This document shows, one piece after another, positions 26,198-35,376 of a stretch of DNA of 64,000 bases. The DNA lies in assembly GCA_026120185.1 (NCBI GenBank), contig JANUWF010002422.1:558001-622000 (forward strand), read 5' to 3'. Numbering within the stretch: position 1 is the first letter of the stretch; each line of letters begins with the position of its first letter. Below the pieces are notes generated by a model that saw only the letters and a program-made list of their open reading frames with translations, did no database searches and had not been told where the DNA came from. The DNA is from Voacanga thouarsii. Lineage: Eukaryota; Streptophyta; Magnoliopsida; Gentianales; Apocynaceae. Made by a program: the position numbers and the translations under genes.

Positions 26198-26354
26198 TAT
26201 TTTTATTTTCTCTCCCAAATATTCTTCCCATTTAATCCTTAAGCTATCTTCCTATTTTGACCTCAAACAAAATTACCATTTTACCCTTCTAACTCCATAA
26301 GCACAACTAAGTCTTCTAGACTATAAATCATAGTTCTAAAGCACATAAAATATT

Positions 26355-26392
<38 letters not shown>

Positions 26393-26463
26393 TGCAAATA
26401 AATATGATATGCATCCCGACCCCCTTACTCTAGGGTTGGCTTTAGGTGGGGTTTCACAGGAGG

Positions 26464-27268
26464 TACTCTCCACCACGATTCGATCGTAAGGTCTTGATCA
26501 ATTTACCTGTCCGACGCTCCACTTCAGCCTTAAACTCTTTGAACTTGTCAAAAGAGTCAGACTTGCGTCTCATCAGGTAAACGTATCCAAACCTTGTACA
26601 ATCATTCATGAAAGTGATGAAGTACTCAAAACCTCCTCTAACTGGTGTAGACAAGGGACCACACACATCAGTGTGAACAAAACTCAATACCCCATTAGCA
26701 CTATCCGCCTTAGGGGTAAATGACCTTTTGGTCATCTTTCCCTTTAGGAACGGCTCATACTAAGGCCAATTTTCCAATCTCAGTGAGCCCAAGGGACCAT
26801 TATGAATCAACCTCTGAATCCTAGTTGAGTTGATATGACTCAACCTTAGATGCTAAAGATACGAGTTATTGATATTGGTCTTTCTTTTCCTTGTTAAAGG
26901 TTCAGATTGATCGTTATTTAATTGATTATTAATAGGGTTTAAGAAAAATAAATATCCATACATGTGCCCAATATATAAAATTTCTTCATTTTTACTAATA
27001 GAAATACCAGAATGAAAAGATACAGAATATCCTTAATTCATTAGTTTTGCAACCGAAATCAAATTTTGTCGAAATCCAGGTACATATAAAATATATTTCA
27101 AAACCACTATTCTATTACAATAAAAAAACAAGATCTAGTTCTCCTATTGCAAGGGCCCAAACTTGTGCTCCATTTCCCACACGTAGTCTATGTTCGCCCT
27201 TCTGGAATCTTCTTATCTTTCTAAAACCCCTGTAAGGAGTTACAGATGTGATCAGTGGCTCCTGAATC
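26464..27268 (-). pseudogene. copia protease end and integrase core (C2)
   Basis: The minus strand starts with the protease active site IVDSGATDHI (DSGA at 27268-27257). A broken GAG-pre-integrase stretch follows, then the integrase core at 26735-26464 with SFVHTDVCGPLSTPVRGGF, FITFMNDCTRFGYVYLM and KTLRSNRGGEYLL. The second catalytic Asp of the usual RSDRGGEY is Asn, so the integrase was dead even before the solo LTR cut it at 26463. Continues at 22162. Confidence 0.88.
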
Positions 27269-27274
27269 AACAAT

Positions 27275-28132
27275 CTAAGTGAAAGTTGATCCAACCATTA
27301 ATATAGACTCTAGATAGAAAATATTACCTGTGGAGTTTTCCTTGGCTTGAAGATCTAGACATTCCTTTTTCCATTGTCCCTTCAGTCCACACTTGAAGCA
27401 TTTGCCCTTGGGTTTGTCTTTGGGCTGGGTCTTAGGCTGGACCATTGCGTTTCCCTTCTTCTTCTTAAACTTTCTGGGTTTAGTCCCAATTCTAGAAGAT
27501 GAAGCCTTAGTAATCATAGCCTTAGATTTTGGCTTCATGACCTTCTCTGCCATCTGGAGCTCCTTCATCAACTCAGTCAAACCCATGTTTAACTTGTTTA
27601 TGCTATAGTTTAACTTGAACTAAGTGAAGGAACCTAGTAGAGATTCGAGAACCATGTCCACTTGACTCTCGAGGTCAATGATAGCCCTTAAGATTTCTGC
27701 CTCCTCGAAAGCAGCAATCATCTTGAGCATATGCTCTCTGACTGATGCTTCCTCAACCATCTTAATGTTGATGATAGTTCGAAGAGCTTCTTGCCTTGCG
27801 AGTCGACTCTTATCCGCGAATATCATGGCTATTGATTGGATTATGTCATATGCAGTGGTCATGTGCTCATGTTTGGATTGGAGCACATTAGACATGGAGG
27901 CCAACATGTAACAACGAGCTATCTCGTCGGCCTTCTTCCATGCCTTCTTAGCCTCACGCTTCTCGGCGGTGGAACCCTCCCCTATAACAAGGTAGGTTTC
28001 ATAAAAGACATACGTATACTCTTCTGTTGTGAGTATTATATCCAGGTTCCTTTTTCAGTTTACATAGTTTGGTTCTGTTAGCTTATTCTCTCAGAGAATA
28101 ACGGCCAATGGACTAAAAGAACCTCCCACCAT
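27275..28132 (-). pseudogene. copia gag (C2)
   Basis: Minus-strand gag from ATG 28132 (MVGGSFSPLAVIL). The copia landmarks ENKLTEPNYVN and KRNLDIILTTEEYTYV are readable with stops, then KKAWKKADEIARCYMLASM. The middle part at 27907-27620 has EASVREHMLKMIAAFEEAE. The C-terminal part at 27586-27275 has a Lys-rich stretch and a zinc knuckle CFKCGLKGQWKKEC. In this CCHC knuckle the His is replaced by Gln. One frameshift lies between the last two parts. Confidence 0.9.
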
Positions 28133-29164
28133 TTTTGAAAAATCGAAAAATAAAAGAAAAAGATTCAGTTTATGAAAACAAAATAAATATGTGCACTTTA
28201 TCCTTATTATCAAAACTGATAATAATCAATTTGACTCTTAGAAAAATTGATCAAGCTTCTTAGGAAGATTAATAGTTTCCTAAGCTAAGTGTGTTAACCA
28301 CCACAAATTAATTTTCCTTCTAGGTAATGATCTAGAAGATAACTCCATCGAGGGATGGCTGTTTCCTCTTATTTCCTATAGACATACCTCGCACTATAAC
28401 CTTCAACGAGGGGCTGGCCGATCATAGTACGTGCCCCGGGTTATTAATTACATCCCTCCATTAAATCTAGATCATTGTGGTATCCTCATCCTATACCGGT
28501 TCATTCCCAGGGTGATGCGAGGGAACCCACGAACTCTAATGAGGATCGTGATGGAAACCGTGGGGCCGTTGGAACCCCTCTCCCACTTAGTTTTTTAAAA
28601 TAAGGGTTTTCTAAAAAATATCCTTTTGAAAATTTTCATTAAGCTTTCCCTTAACTCAAAAATAAAATGTCTAAGTCCATAAAAATCTCCATTTCAAGGC
28701 TTATATCCTTTGAGAGCTTTTCCTATGGACTAATTTTATTTAAGTTAAAATTTTAATGATTTCAAAAATTTTCCAATTAAAACCTTCTAGAGACTTTGGT
28801 CTCAAATTTATTTGACAAAACAATTTTTCTTGTGCCAAACTAAAACAAAATGGCTTTCTATTTTAACCATACAAAAATATCTAAATCCAATATATTTTCT
28901 ATGTCAAGGATTAAATCCTTTGAGAAAATATCTAAGGATTAATTTTTGTTCAAGCTAAAATAACCATTTAATTTGTAGGAAAAATGTTTTCCTTGTCAAA
29001 ACATTTCCAAAGACTTTAGTCTTTGAGAAAACGTGCACGTAGGTACCAAAAATAAATAGTATGCTAGAAAATAATAGACGTTTTCATGCTCTACTATTTT
29101 TTAAACCTAAGTGTCCAGATAAAAGAATTAAACACATTAATTAATTAATTAATGATCTTGTTTA
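28133..29164 (-). other. 5' leader of copia C2
   Basis: About 1.0 kb upstream of gag, without coding signal. The part at 28590-29040 holds a diverged tandem duplication of roughly 180-200 bp: the block around 28670-28810 recurs around 28880-29030, both with a CTTTGAGA motif and an AGACTTTGGTCT / AGACTTTAGTCT motif. A (TTAA)n run lies at about 29137-29152. The primer site and 5' LTR are absent; pararetrovirus sequence begins near 29165. Confidence 0.6.
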
Positions 29165-29724
29165 TTGTTAATAGCCACAAAATTGAGATAATAGTTCAGG
29201 TAACATAATCTTCATCAGTATGCTTGTTAATAACTTAAAGATATTCAAGATAAGTACGTGGCTTTGTTGTTGACACAAAGAAAAGAATTCCCCGAGCGTG
29301 TTAGCTCTAATGCTATTTGTTTTCAGCCTATATACTTATCAATATTAACGGAAAATTAAGTTAAAACATTAGATCTATCGATAAAAAGGAAATTTATTAC
29401 ATCAAACTTGAGAGTTTTGAGAGATCAAAAACCTCACTACTCCATAATATTTTTACCTAATAACAATATAGTTGTTTATAGACTCAGGTACTATTGATAT
29501 ATGGGAGCTATCCACACTGACTCTAAATAAAATGGCTCTGATACCACTTTACAAACAACTTACAAACACTCTCAAGTTATTGCGGAATGTTTCGACTGAG
29601 GGGGTGCGACCAAAGTGAAACAAGCATAAGCTTATATTCTGAGCTTAACTTAACACTTCGGATCTATTATCCGACAAATTACTTTTCAGAAAAGCAAAAG
29701 CTAAATGACTCTTCGGAAAAGCTT
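29165..29724 (-). other. inverted copy of viral intergenic region
   Basis: Reverse complement of the promoter and leader seen at about 31700-32260 and 43045-43600. It has the TATA-like site (29631-29640, changed), the primer site reading on the minus strand as TGGTATCAGAGC (29546-29535) and the AATAAA signal (29398-29393). It resembles the second direct copy more than the first, for example in the block around the AGCATTAGAGCT motif. Confidence 0.88.
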
Positions 29725-29800
29725 CCTAATTTGATTTTTTTTCTTGGGGGTTTTTCTTTTTGGTAATACTTACTTCTTTTTAACTTGTCTTTTCTGGTGA
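29725..29800 (-). other. inverted fragment of viral capsid region
   Basis: Reverse complement of about 38353-38440, the Lys-rich stretch just before the CCHC zinc knuckle. It joins the inverted intergenic piece on the left and the direct RNase H end on the right, so the left end of the viral block is a three-part chimera. Confidence 0.85.
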
Positions 29801-29871
29801 ACATATCCATGCTGATCAAAACTTTTGGGTAGACCAACTCATCAGATTGGTTATCAAGCCCATAGTTTAAA
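29801..29871 (+). pseudogene. C-terminal end of viral RNase H (left copy)
   Basis: Matches 41095-41165, the end of the complete RNase H copy, including the NQNFW-type and DQL(S)R-type residues and the final stop. Only the last 20 or so residues remain. It marks the start of the direct-orientation viral array. Confidence 0.85.
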
Positions 29872-30050
29872 AATGTAGCTTGGGATTAACCCAACAATAT
29901 ATTTAGTCAGAGCTTAACTATGAAAGAAATAGTATAGTATTCAAAGTTGTTCTGGGTACCAGTTTCATTACTCGGAACCAAAGTATAGAACTTAGTAGAT
30001 CTCTAAAGATCTAAATAGCGTTTCTTCTAACATAACTGTTGTTTGTGCAG
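29872..30050 (+). promoter_or_regulatory. viral gap before post-RNase H ORF, with 3' splice-site-like sequence
   Basis: Ends in CTTCTAACATAACTG and TTGTTTGTGCAG directly before ATG 30051: a branch-point-like CTAAC and a U-rich stretch with CAG. The second copy keeps it (CAG just before ATG 41346). In Rice tungro bacilliform virus the ORF after RNase H is made from a spliced RNA. A donor-like CAG|GTAAAG lies in the leader at 32003-32011. Splicing is inferred, not shown. Confidence 0.5.
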
Positions 30051-31410
30051 ATGGCCCAACAAGAAGGAAGCCCAATAAGCCCAATTAGAATAGATAACTC
30101 TAAAAATAAGATATTAGGCCCAAATGAAATCCCAATTAGACCTTATATTCTAAAAAAACTCCTTCAGAGATTTAGTCCAGATTTCCTAGTCCGAATAGAA
30201 CAACAGTGCCTTTTGGATAATCTTTGGAAATTCAAAAATCACAAGCAGTATCCCCTCATGTTAAAAGCCATTTCAGGACATCTATATTTCCTGAATGATC
30301 TCTATTTAAAGAAAGACCAAATAATCCATCATCAATCTGAAACTTTGGCCCAAAACCCAATCCAACCCATTTTGAAACCTCAAACACCAAATGTCATTTC
30401 TCATCTTGAGAGACAAGTTCAGATGCTGAAAATTAGTCTCAAAGGAAAAGAAAAAATAAGTGAGGAATCAACAGTGTTAGCACAAGAAATGAGAGGTTCT
30501 ATGGAAAAATATTTGAGAGAAAAAGAAGATAAGTGGGAAAAAATTCTCAAAAAAAATTGAAGAAGCCAAAGTCCACATTTATCGTTTTGTGTTAGCAAAT
30601 AGGATGAGTGAATAGTTAGCTCTTCAAGAATTGTTCAGAAAATTTTGTTCTAAACTAGTGCCACAATATAGAGGTCTAAGTTTTAATGTCATCAGCTACA
30701 GAAATGACAAAGAAAAGACAAAAAACTTTACCTTTATTAGAGTGGTGATTTAGAAAAATAGCAAGATAAGAAAGTGTTAGGATTAGACGTAGTAGTAAAA
30801 AACTTAATGGATCACGGAATGCTTTGCAGGGCATATATTCCAAAAAAAAGATATGCCTTTACAAAAAGATTTTTGACTTATTCAAGACAGCTGGAACACA
30901 TTTGCGATCACATGATTGAAATTCTCAGCAATACCCCCTTTGTTTCATCCAAATTATCCAGATGAATGTAGAACCGAGGTTCTCATCTCCCCTGTTCTAT
31001 CCTTCAAGCCTAAACCAGTATATGAATACAGAAATCTAATCATTGTTCCTAAACAAGAAATACTCATTCTCGATCAAATTTCTAACTACAGGGCATTGAG
31101 GCTGTCAGATATCTTTGAATGTTCTTTTGGAACTGTGCACAACCTTATGGCAAAATCAAGGAATAAGAAAATCTTCTCAGATTCCGTATTCCCTGGTCAT
31201 GTTTATGTTCCTTTCCAATGCCTGTTCAATGACAATCCTACCCTTTCAGCATTTTACAAAGATTGCAGAGCTAAGTATGATTGTACAATCGAAGGAGAAG
31301 TCTTTGACCATGATATTGCCTACTGAGACTTCATAACCTATGAAGATGATACGGATCAAGATTATGATGATGATGAGCATGGCAACCTGGCAAACATGAT
31401 GGAAACATAG
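30051..31410 (+). pseudogene. viral post-RNase H ORF, copy 1 (position of RTBV ORF4/P46)
   Basis: About 450 codons from ATG 30051 (MAQQEGSPIS) to a stop at 31408-31410, in at least three frames. The first part (to 30560) ends in a charged helical stretch (EKYLREKEDKWEKILKKN). A frameshift in an A-run follows; the middle is badly broken. The last part from about 30916 has IPPLFHPNYPDECRTEV, LRLSDIFECSFGTVHNL and an acidic tail. The position after RNase H and the size are like P46 of Rice tungro bacilliform virus, but I cannot claim sequence homology. Copy 2 is at 41346-42737. Function unknown here. Confidence 0.75.
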
Positions 31411-31719
31411 TTAGTGGAGTAGCCAGTAAAATTATGGTCCGTACTGCTTTTAGAAAGCAGAAATAGATTAGATATGGTCGGAATGCCCACTAATAATGAT
31501 GTGAACTTTATCTTTATCACTACCATTTGATTATTCAGTAGAAAAATTGTACAGGGTGCATCTTTACTTTTAAATAAATGTGATTCTTACTTTATCATTA
31601 CTCAGACTTTATGTCAGAGAAAAACTGTTGAGGAGAATCCTTTAGTAAGTAGGTGGAATTATTGTCCCACCACTTAAATAGGATTAATTTGTCGAAAAGC
31701 ATGATGTCCTACTGCTTTA

Positions 31720-31790
31720 CTGAAGAGTCATTTAGGTTTTGCTTTTCTAAAGAGTTATTTAGCTTTTCCTTTTCTGAAGAGTCATTTGTC
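31720..31790 (+). repeat. enhancer-like tandem repeats before viral TATA box
   Basis: Three imperfect copies of a 26-27 bp unit built on GAAGAGTCATTTAGCTTTTG. The same array is in the second copy (about 43047-43115). Position 35-105 bp before the TATA box suggests a promoter role; no factor is identified. Confidence 0.7.
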
Positions 31791-31915
31791 AGATAACAGA
31801 TCCAAAGAGTCAAGTTAAGCTCAGTATATAAGCATATTCTTGTTTCACTTTGGTCGCACCCCTCAGTTAAAACATTCCGCAATAACTTGAGAGTGTTTGT
31901 AAGTTGTTTGTAAAG

Positions 31916-31927
31916 TGGTATCAGAGA
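31916..31927 (+). other. viral primer binding site (initiator Met-tRNA), copy 1
   Basis: TGGTATCAGAGA, one base off the canonical TGGTATCAGAGC that pairs with the 3' end of initiator Met-tRNA in Caulimoviridae. The second copy (43243-43254) and the inverted copy (29535-29546) keep the canonical base, so the change here is a later mutation. Confidence 0.9.
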
Positions 31928-32540
31928 CATTTTATTTAGAGTCAGTGTGGATAGCTCCCCTGTATCAGTAGTACCTGAGTCTGTAAACTACTATATTGTA
32001 ATCAGGTAAAGTATTATGGAGTAGTGAGGCCTTTAATATCTCATAACTCTCCAGTTTGATGTAATAAAATCTCCTGTTTATCTGTAGATCTAGTATTTTA
32101 ACTTAGATTTTCATTTATAATGATAAGTATATTGGTTGGAAATAAACAACATTAGAGCTACGCACTCAAGGAATTCTTTCCTTGCTGTCAGCAACAAAGC
32201 CATGTACTTATCTTGAATATCTTTATTTGATTAAAAAGAAAGTTGATGAAGATTATGTTACATGAACTATTATCTTAATTCTACAATTATTACTTGTTCT
32301 TGTGGTGTAATGTTGAAAATATTGGTGGAAGGGCAAAAGAATCTAATAGCTTTGCATAAGACCCAAGAGGGGTAGCAAATTGGTCCGATGGTGTGAGCCT
32401 TAATATACCAAGAAAATAAAACTAATAAGCCCAAGAGAAACTCAACTAGTAGTTTGTAGAAAATGATAGATGATACTCATCTAGGATAATTAAAGTAGGA
32501 AGTATGTTTCTAATCTCTAAAGATAGAAGAAACTAATAAA

Positions 32541-33044
32541 ATGGAAAGAAAGAAATTAGAATACTTAGATCTTATAGACAGGATTTTTGTTCGAAAAACA
32601 ACTTCAGATAAAGATCAAATATGGTGCAGTTTTGAGGGACCAATCTCAAAATATAAATTTGAACACTTGTTTCATGGTTCAGACAGTCAACTTAATCTAG
32701 TAGTAGACTTAATAACAATCATCTTGTATAATCAACTAAAACAAAACCAAGTTTTATTTGATCTATCAAGAACACATTTAGAACATAGAGATAAAATTGT
32801 TTTAGACATAGAACAATTGAAATCCAATTTAGATTACGTTAAAAAATTTAGAAATCTTCCTACTAAAGAAGATTCAAGTAAGATAATATTAGGATTAGTT
32901 AATCCTAAAATAGAAATCCAACAAATCTTGGAAAATATTAAGAAAAAAATTTTAGAATTAAAATAGTTCCTAGAACAAAGTAAGAAGATACAATCTTCAA
33001 TAGATAAATATTGTAAAATGATATTAGGAATCCATAATGAGTGA
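32541..33044 (+). pseudogene. viral ORF1
   Basis: Starts at ATG 32541 (MERKKLEYLDLIDRIF). One in-frame TAG at 32964-32966 breaks the frame; past it the same frame runs to TGA 33042-33044, for 167 codons in all, and overlaps the ORF2 ATG (33037). The second copy has no stop at that point. The protein is rich in charged helices (around HRDKIVLDIEQLKSNLDYVK). First ORF after the leader, as P24 in tungrovirus or ORF1 of badnaviruses; I see no motif that proves homology. Confidence 0.75.
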
Positions 33045-33384
33045 TTTAATCAATAATCCTAATTATCAATCTGCTTTAATAGAAAGCAAAAAATATTTAG
33101 AAGAATCTATAAGTATCTTTGACAAAGATAATATTATAAATAAAAGTATCACGACTCCAGGTGATAAAGTAATTATCCGGCAAAATAATGTAATAATTTT
33201 ATTATTGCTTGAAATAATTGAAATGATAGAAACTCCAATTAGAGATATTGAAATCTCTAATAAACTAAACTTCATTAGTAAATCTTTAGAAGGTTTAAAC
33301 TTAGAAACAGGTAAAAAACCTACAAGAAAACCAAAATCTCATATTTTTGCCACTTGGAAAAAAATCCATGAATTACAGAGTTGA
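33037..33384 (+). CDS. viral ORF2, small basic-tailed protein (virion-associated type?)
   Basis: Intact frame of 115 codons. It overlaps the end of ORF1 by 8 bases and the next ATG (33368) by 17 bases. Mostly helical, with a basic Pro/Lys tail (GKKPTRKPKSH). Size, position and basic C-terminus resemble ORF2 products of badnaviruses and P12 of tungrovirus, which bind nucleic acid or the virion. Homology is inferred from position and shape only. In the second copy only the first ten or so codons remain before a deletion. Confidence 0.65.
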   Translation: MSDLINNPNYQSALIESKKYLEESISIFDKDNIINKSITTPGDKVIIRQNNVIILLLLEIIEMIETPIRDIEISNKLNFISKSLEGLNLETGKKPTRKPKSHIFATWKKIHELQS

Positions 33385-33550
33385 GACTTTGGATATACCT
33401 TTAGAATACCCTAAATTTAGAATAATGCAAGAGATTATTAATCTAGGTGAAGTTGAGATTCTTGAATACTAGATCTTAGAAAAATATAGCATATATAACC
33501 TTATGACCAATGAACTAGTCCATAAATGGGAAGACATAGAGAAATTTTAA
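33368..33550 (+). pseudogene. viral small ORF3 (60 codons, one stop)
   Basis: ATG 33368 (MNYRVETLDI) inside the end of ORF2, a TAG at 33470-33472, then the same frame to TAA 33548-33550, one base before the movement protein ATG (33552). Tight packing with its neighbours argues that it was a real gene. No family recognised. Confidence 0.55.
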
Positions 33551-33551
33551 G

Positions 33552-34442
33552 ATGACATCCATAGGATTGTCAGATAAAGAAAAGCTGAATATAGTTACTT
33601 ATGTTAGAATAGAAAGGGTAATAGATAAAGCTAAAAAGATTAGACCCTCTAAGTTTGTAGAAACTGTTGTTGATCCAGAATAGCAATTAGAAAATTTTAG
33701 GGATAATAAGATCCAACCTATTGCCCCTAAATATTTGTATAATTATAGTCCCAGTAAAAATCATAAACTAGTCAACCTATATAGAGAACATTTAGTATCA
33801 AGTCCCAATGATAAAAGTACAGCAATTTTACCAGTAATTACTAGACAAAATAGAAATGCATTGTTAAGAGAAGGCAATAAATTATTTCACTTAGAATGTA
33901 TTATGATAAGTATTAAAGGAATCCATAAAAAAGAATTAGGAACTAAAGTTTTTATTGGACTCCTGGATACAAGACACAATGATATCATAACAGCTATCAT
34001 AGGAAATATGGAAGTTGACATGAGTCAAAATAATCAAATAGTTTATATATTACCAGATTATCTATTTCCTATTGACCAAATGCATGAACACCTTAAAATA
34101 GTGATCAAAAGTAAAGGCTATAATATGATAGAAAATGCTAAAAGTCTATTGATTTGTCAGAATATTATAGGGAAAATAACCTCAAGAAATAGTGTAGGTT
34201 ATACTATCAAGGAAACAGAAATAGTTAGATTTTTAGCTAGTAAAGGAATGAAAGTATTACCAGGAAAGAAAATAGAAAATCATAGCCTTTTAGGAGAAAT
34301 ATGGAATATTAGTAAAATTTTAGATAAACCATTAATAATCCCAACCAGTGCACAGTATTATACTGAAATTAATGGAGATGTTAGTTGTAGGTTTAGTGAT
34401 TATATAGGAACTAAACAAGAGGATAATGATGGGCAAGAATAG
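33552..34442 (+). pseudogene. viral movement protein (30K superfamily)
   Basis: Frame of 296 codons from ATG 33552 to the stop at 34440-34442, with one in-frame TAG (33681-33683). The core region has FIGLLDTRHND, IIGNMEVDMSQNNQIVYILP and KIVIKSKGYNM, then a LLICQNIIGKI block. This is the pattern of plant pararetrovirus movement proteins, which form tubules or widen plasmodesmata for cell-to-cell spread. In badnaviruses and tungrovirus this domain is the start of the large polyprotein; here it is a separate ORF. It overlaps the next ORF by 17 bases. Confidence 0.85.
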
Positions 34443-34662
34443 TAATAATATCCAACAAGCTTTGTTCCATCTAAGTCAAATAGATAGAAAAGATTTAAGC
34501 CCAATCCTTGAGTTTAGAGCCAGAATAATTGATTATGTAGAAACAAGCAATAATAAAGACTTGTTTAAATCTATAGATGCTTGGTGTTCCCTAAATAAAC
34601 AATTATTATATGAACAAGCAAATAAAGAATGGAAGAAATCTCAGACAGATTTAGAAAAATGA
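34426..34662 (+). CDS. viral small ORF5 (78 aa)
   Basis: Intact frame MMGKNSNNIQQALFHLSQ to the stop at 34660-34662. It overlaps the movement protein by 17 bases and the next ORF by 34. Mostly helical with no motif I recognise. The overlap with both neighbours is the argument for it being a viral gene. Confidence 0.6.
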   Translation: MMGKNSNNIQQALFHLSQIDRKDLSPILEFRARIIDYVETSNNKDLFKSIDAWCSLNKQLLYEQANKEWKKSQTDLEK

Positions 34663-34985
34663 ATGCACCAGGGACTTCATCTTTAAATAATAAAGAAGAT
34701 ATATCTAATACATGGTTCAGTGAAGAACAAATAATGAAACAATGCACTGTCATACAGGCATTACAATGTGTAGCCCAATTAAATTTGGATTCTTTATATA
34801 CTCTAACAAGATTATATGAAAAAATAAATTCTAAGTATAATGACCATAAAAATAGTGAACTCTTCCTTCTTTTAAAAAATTAGGTAAAGGAAAAGGTTAA
34901 TCTTAAGGAAGAAAAAGAATTAGACTGGTATTTACAACATCTCTACTCAGACGAAGAAGATCCTTTAGATGACCAGAAAATTTAA
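34629..34985 (+). pseudogene. viral small ORF6 (118 codons, one stop)
   Basis: ATG 34629 (MEEISDRFRKM), TAG at 34881-34883, same frame on to TAA 34983-34985. Helical middle (LQCVAQLNLDSLYTLTRLYE), acidic tail (SDEEDPLDDQ). Overlaps the next ATG (34969) by 17 bases. No family recognised. Confidence 0.6.
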
Positions 34986-35376
34986 TCTTATTAATCCTGA
35001 AGCTGCCCTTCCTGAAAGACAAGCTACAGGAAGTGCATGATATGATATTAGCTTACCCCAGACAATAGTTATAAACCCATTATCTACATTAATAATAGAT
35101 ACTGGAATAACTGTAGAAATGAACATATATGAAGTCTTGATAATTACTCCTAGATCATCACTTCATGAAAAAGGAATTTCATTAGCTAATATAGTTGGAA
35201 TAATAGATTCTGACTATTAAAAATAGAAAAAGATCATTGTTAAGAATAACAAACTTATACCTATACAATTAGAAAAAGGTGAAGGAATAGTTCAAGGGAT
35301 CTTTCTCAAATATCTAATCACTGATGATTATAATCCCACAAAAATTAAGATAGTTGGAATAGGTAGTATATCATAA
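34969..35376 (+). pseudogene. viral dUTPase-like domain
   Basis: Frame from ATG 34969 to TAA 35374-35376 with inner stops at 35038, 35218 and 35224. Order and spacing match trimeric dUTPases: motif 1 as a YDIS block after ATGSA (the residue between is a stop), motif 2 PRSSLHEKG, motif 3 GIIDSDY, motif 4 GEGIVQGIF. Motif 5 (Gly-rich tail) is not clear. dUTPase hydrolyses dUTP to dUMP and keeps uracil out of DNA made by a viral polymerase. It lies between the small ORFs and the capsid region. The solo LTR at 35475 is about 100 bp downstream. Confidence 0.75.

Larger units (their letters stand above)
22168..26458. mobile_element. 4.29 kb solo LTR, gypsy type, in C2 integrase
   Basis: Begins TGTAACACC, ends GGTTTCACA (near-inverted termini) and has a perfect 5 bp target duplication GGAGG (22163-22167 and 26459-26463). 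A second copy lies at 54466-58735 with its own duplication, so this is a mobile unit. Very long LTRs starting TGTAACACC are typical of Tekay/Del or Ogre-type gypsy elements. No pol or gag is attached, hence solo LTR. Contains (TTA)n at about 23710-23775, (GA)n at 24521-24541, (AT)n near 26357-26390 and a tRNA-like stretch near 26130-26197. Confidence 0.88.
18111..29164 (-). mobile_element. Ty1/copia element C2, 5' LTR missing
   Basis: Minus-strand element: 3' LTR 18111-19921, polypurine tract 19922-19935, pol and gag up to ATG 28132, then a long leader to about 29164. Its 5' LTR and primer site are absent; pararetrovirus sequence starts there. The left target flank is GAAGG (18106-18110); I cannot find its partner. 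The integrase region is split by a 4.29 kb solo LTR (22168-26458). Confidence 0.85.
31411..32540 (+). promoter_or_regulatory. viral intergenic region, promoter and leader (copy 1)
   Basis: About 1.1 kb between the post-RNase H ORF and ORF1. In order: imperfect tandem repeats of about 27 bp with GAAGAGTCATTTAG (about 31720-31790), TATA box TATATAA (31825-31831), primer site (31916-31927), donor-like CAGGTAAAG (32003-32011), AATAAA (32063-32068), then a leader with several very short ATG-initiated ORFs before ORF1. Such leaders with small upstream ORFs are usual in Caulimoviridae. The TATA-to-primer distance of about 90 bp is short for the family. Confidence 0.8.

Noticed and set aside
22168..26458. 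Possible host gene with introns between two copia parts
   Set aside because: Has TG...CA ends, a 5 bp target duplication and a second mobile copy; no codon-like pattern seen.
31709..31930. 73-codon minus-strand frame in the viral promoter
   Set aside because: Reads through the tandem repeats and primer site in antisense; regulatory sequence explains it.
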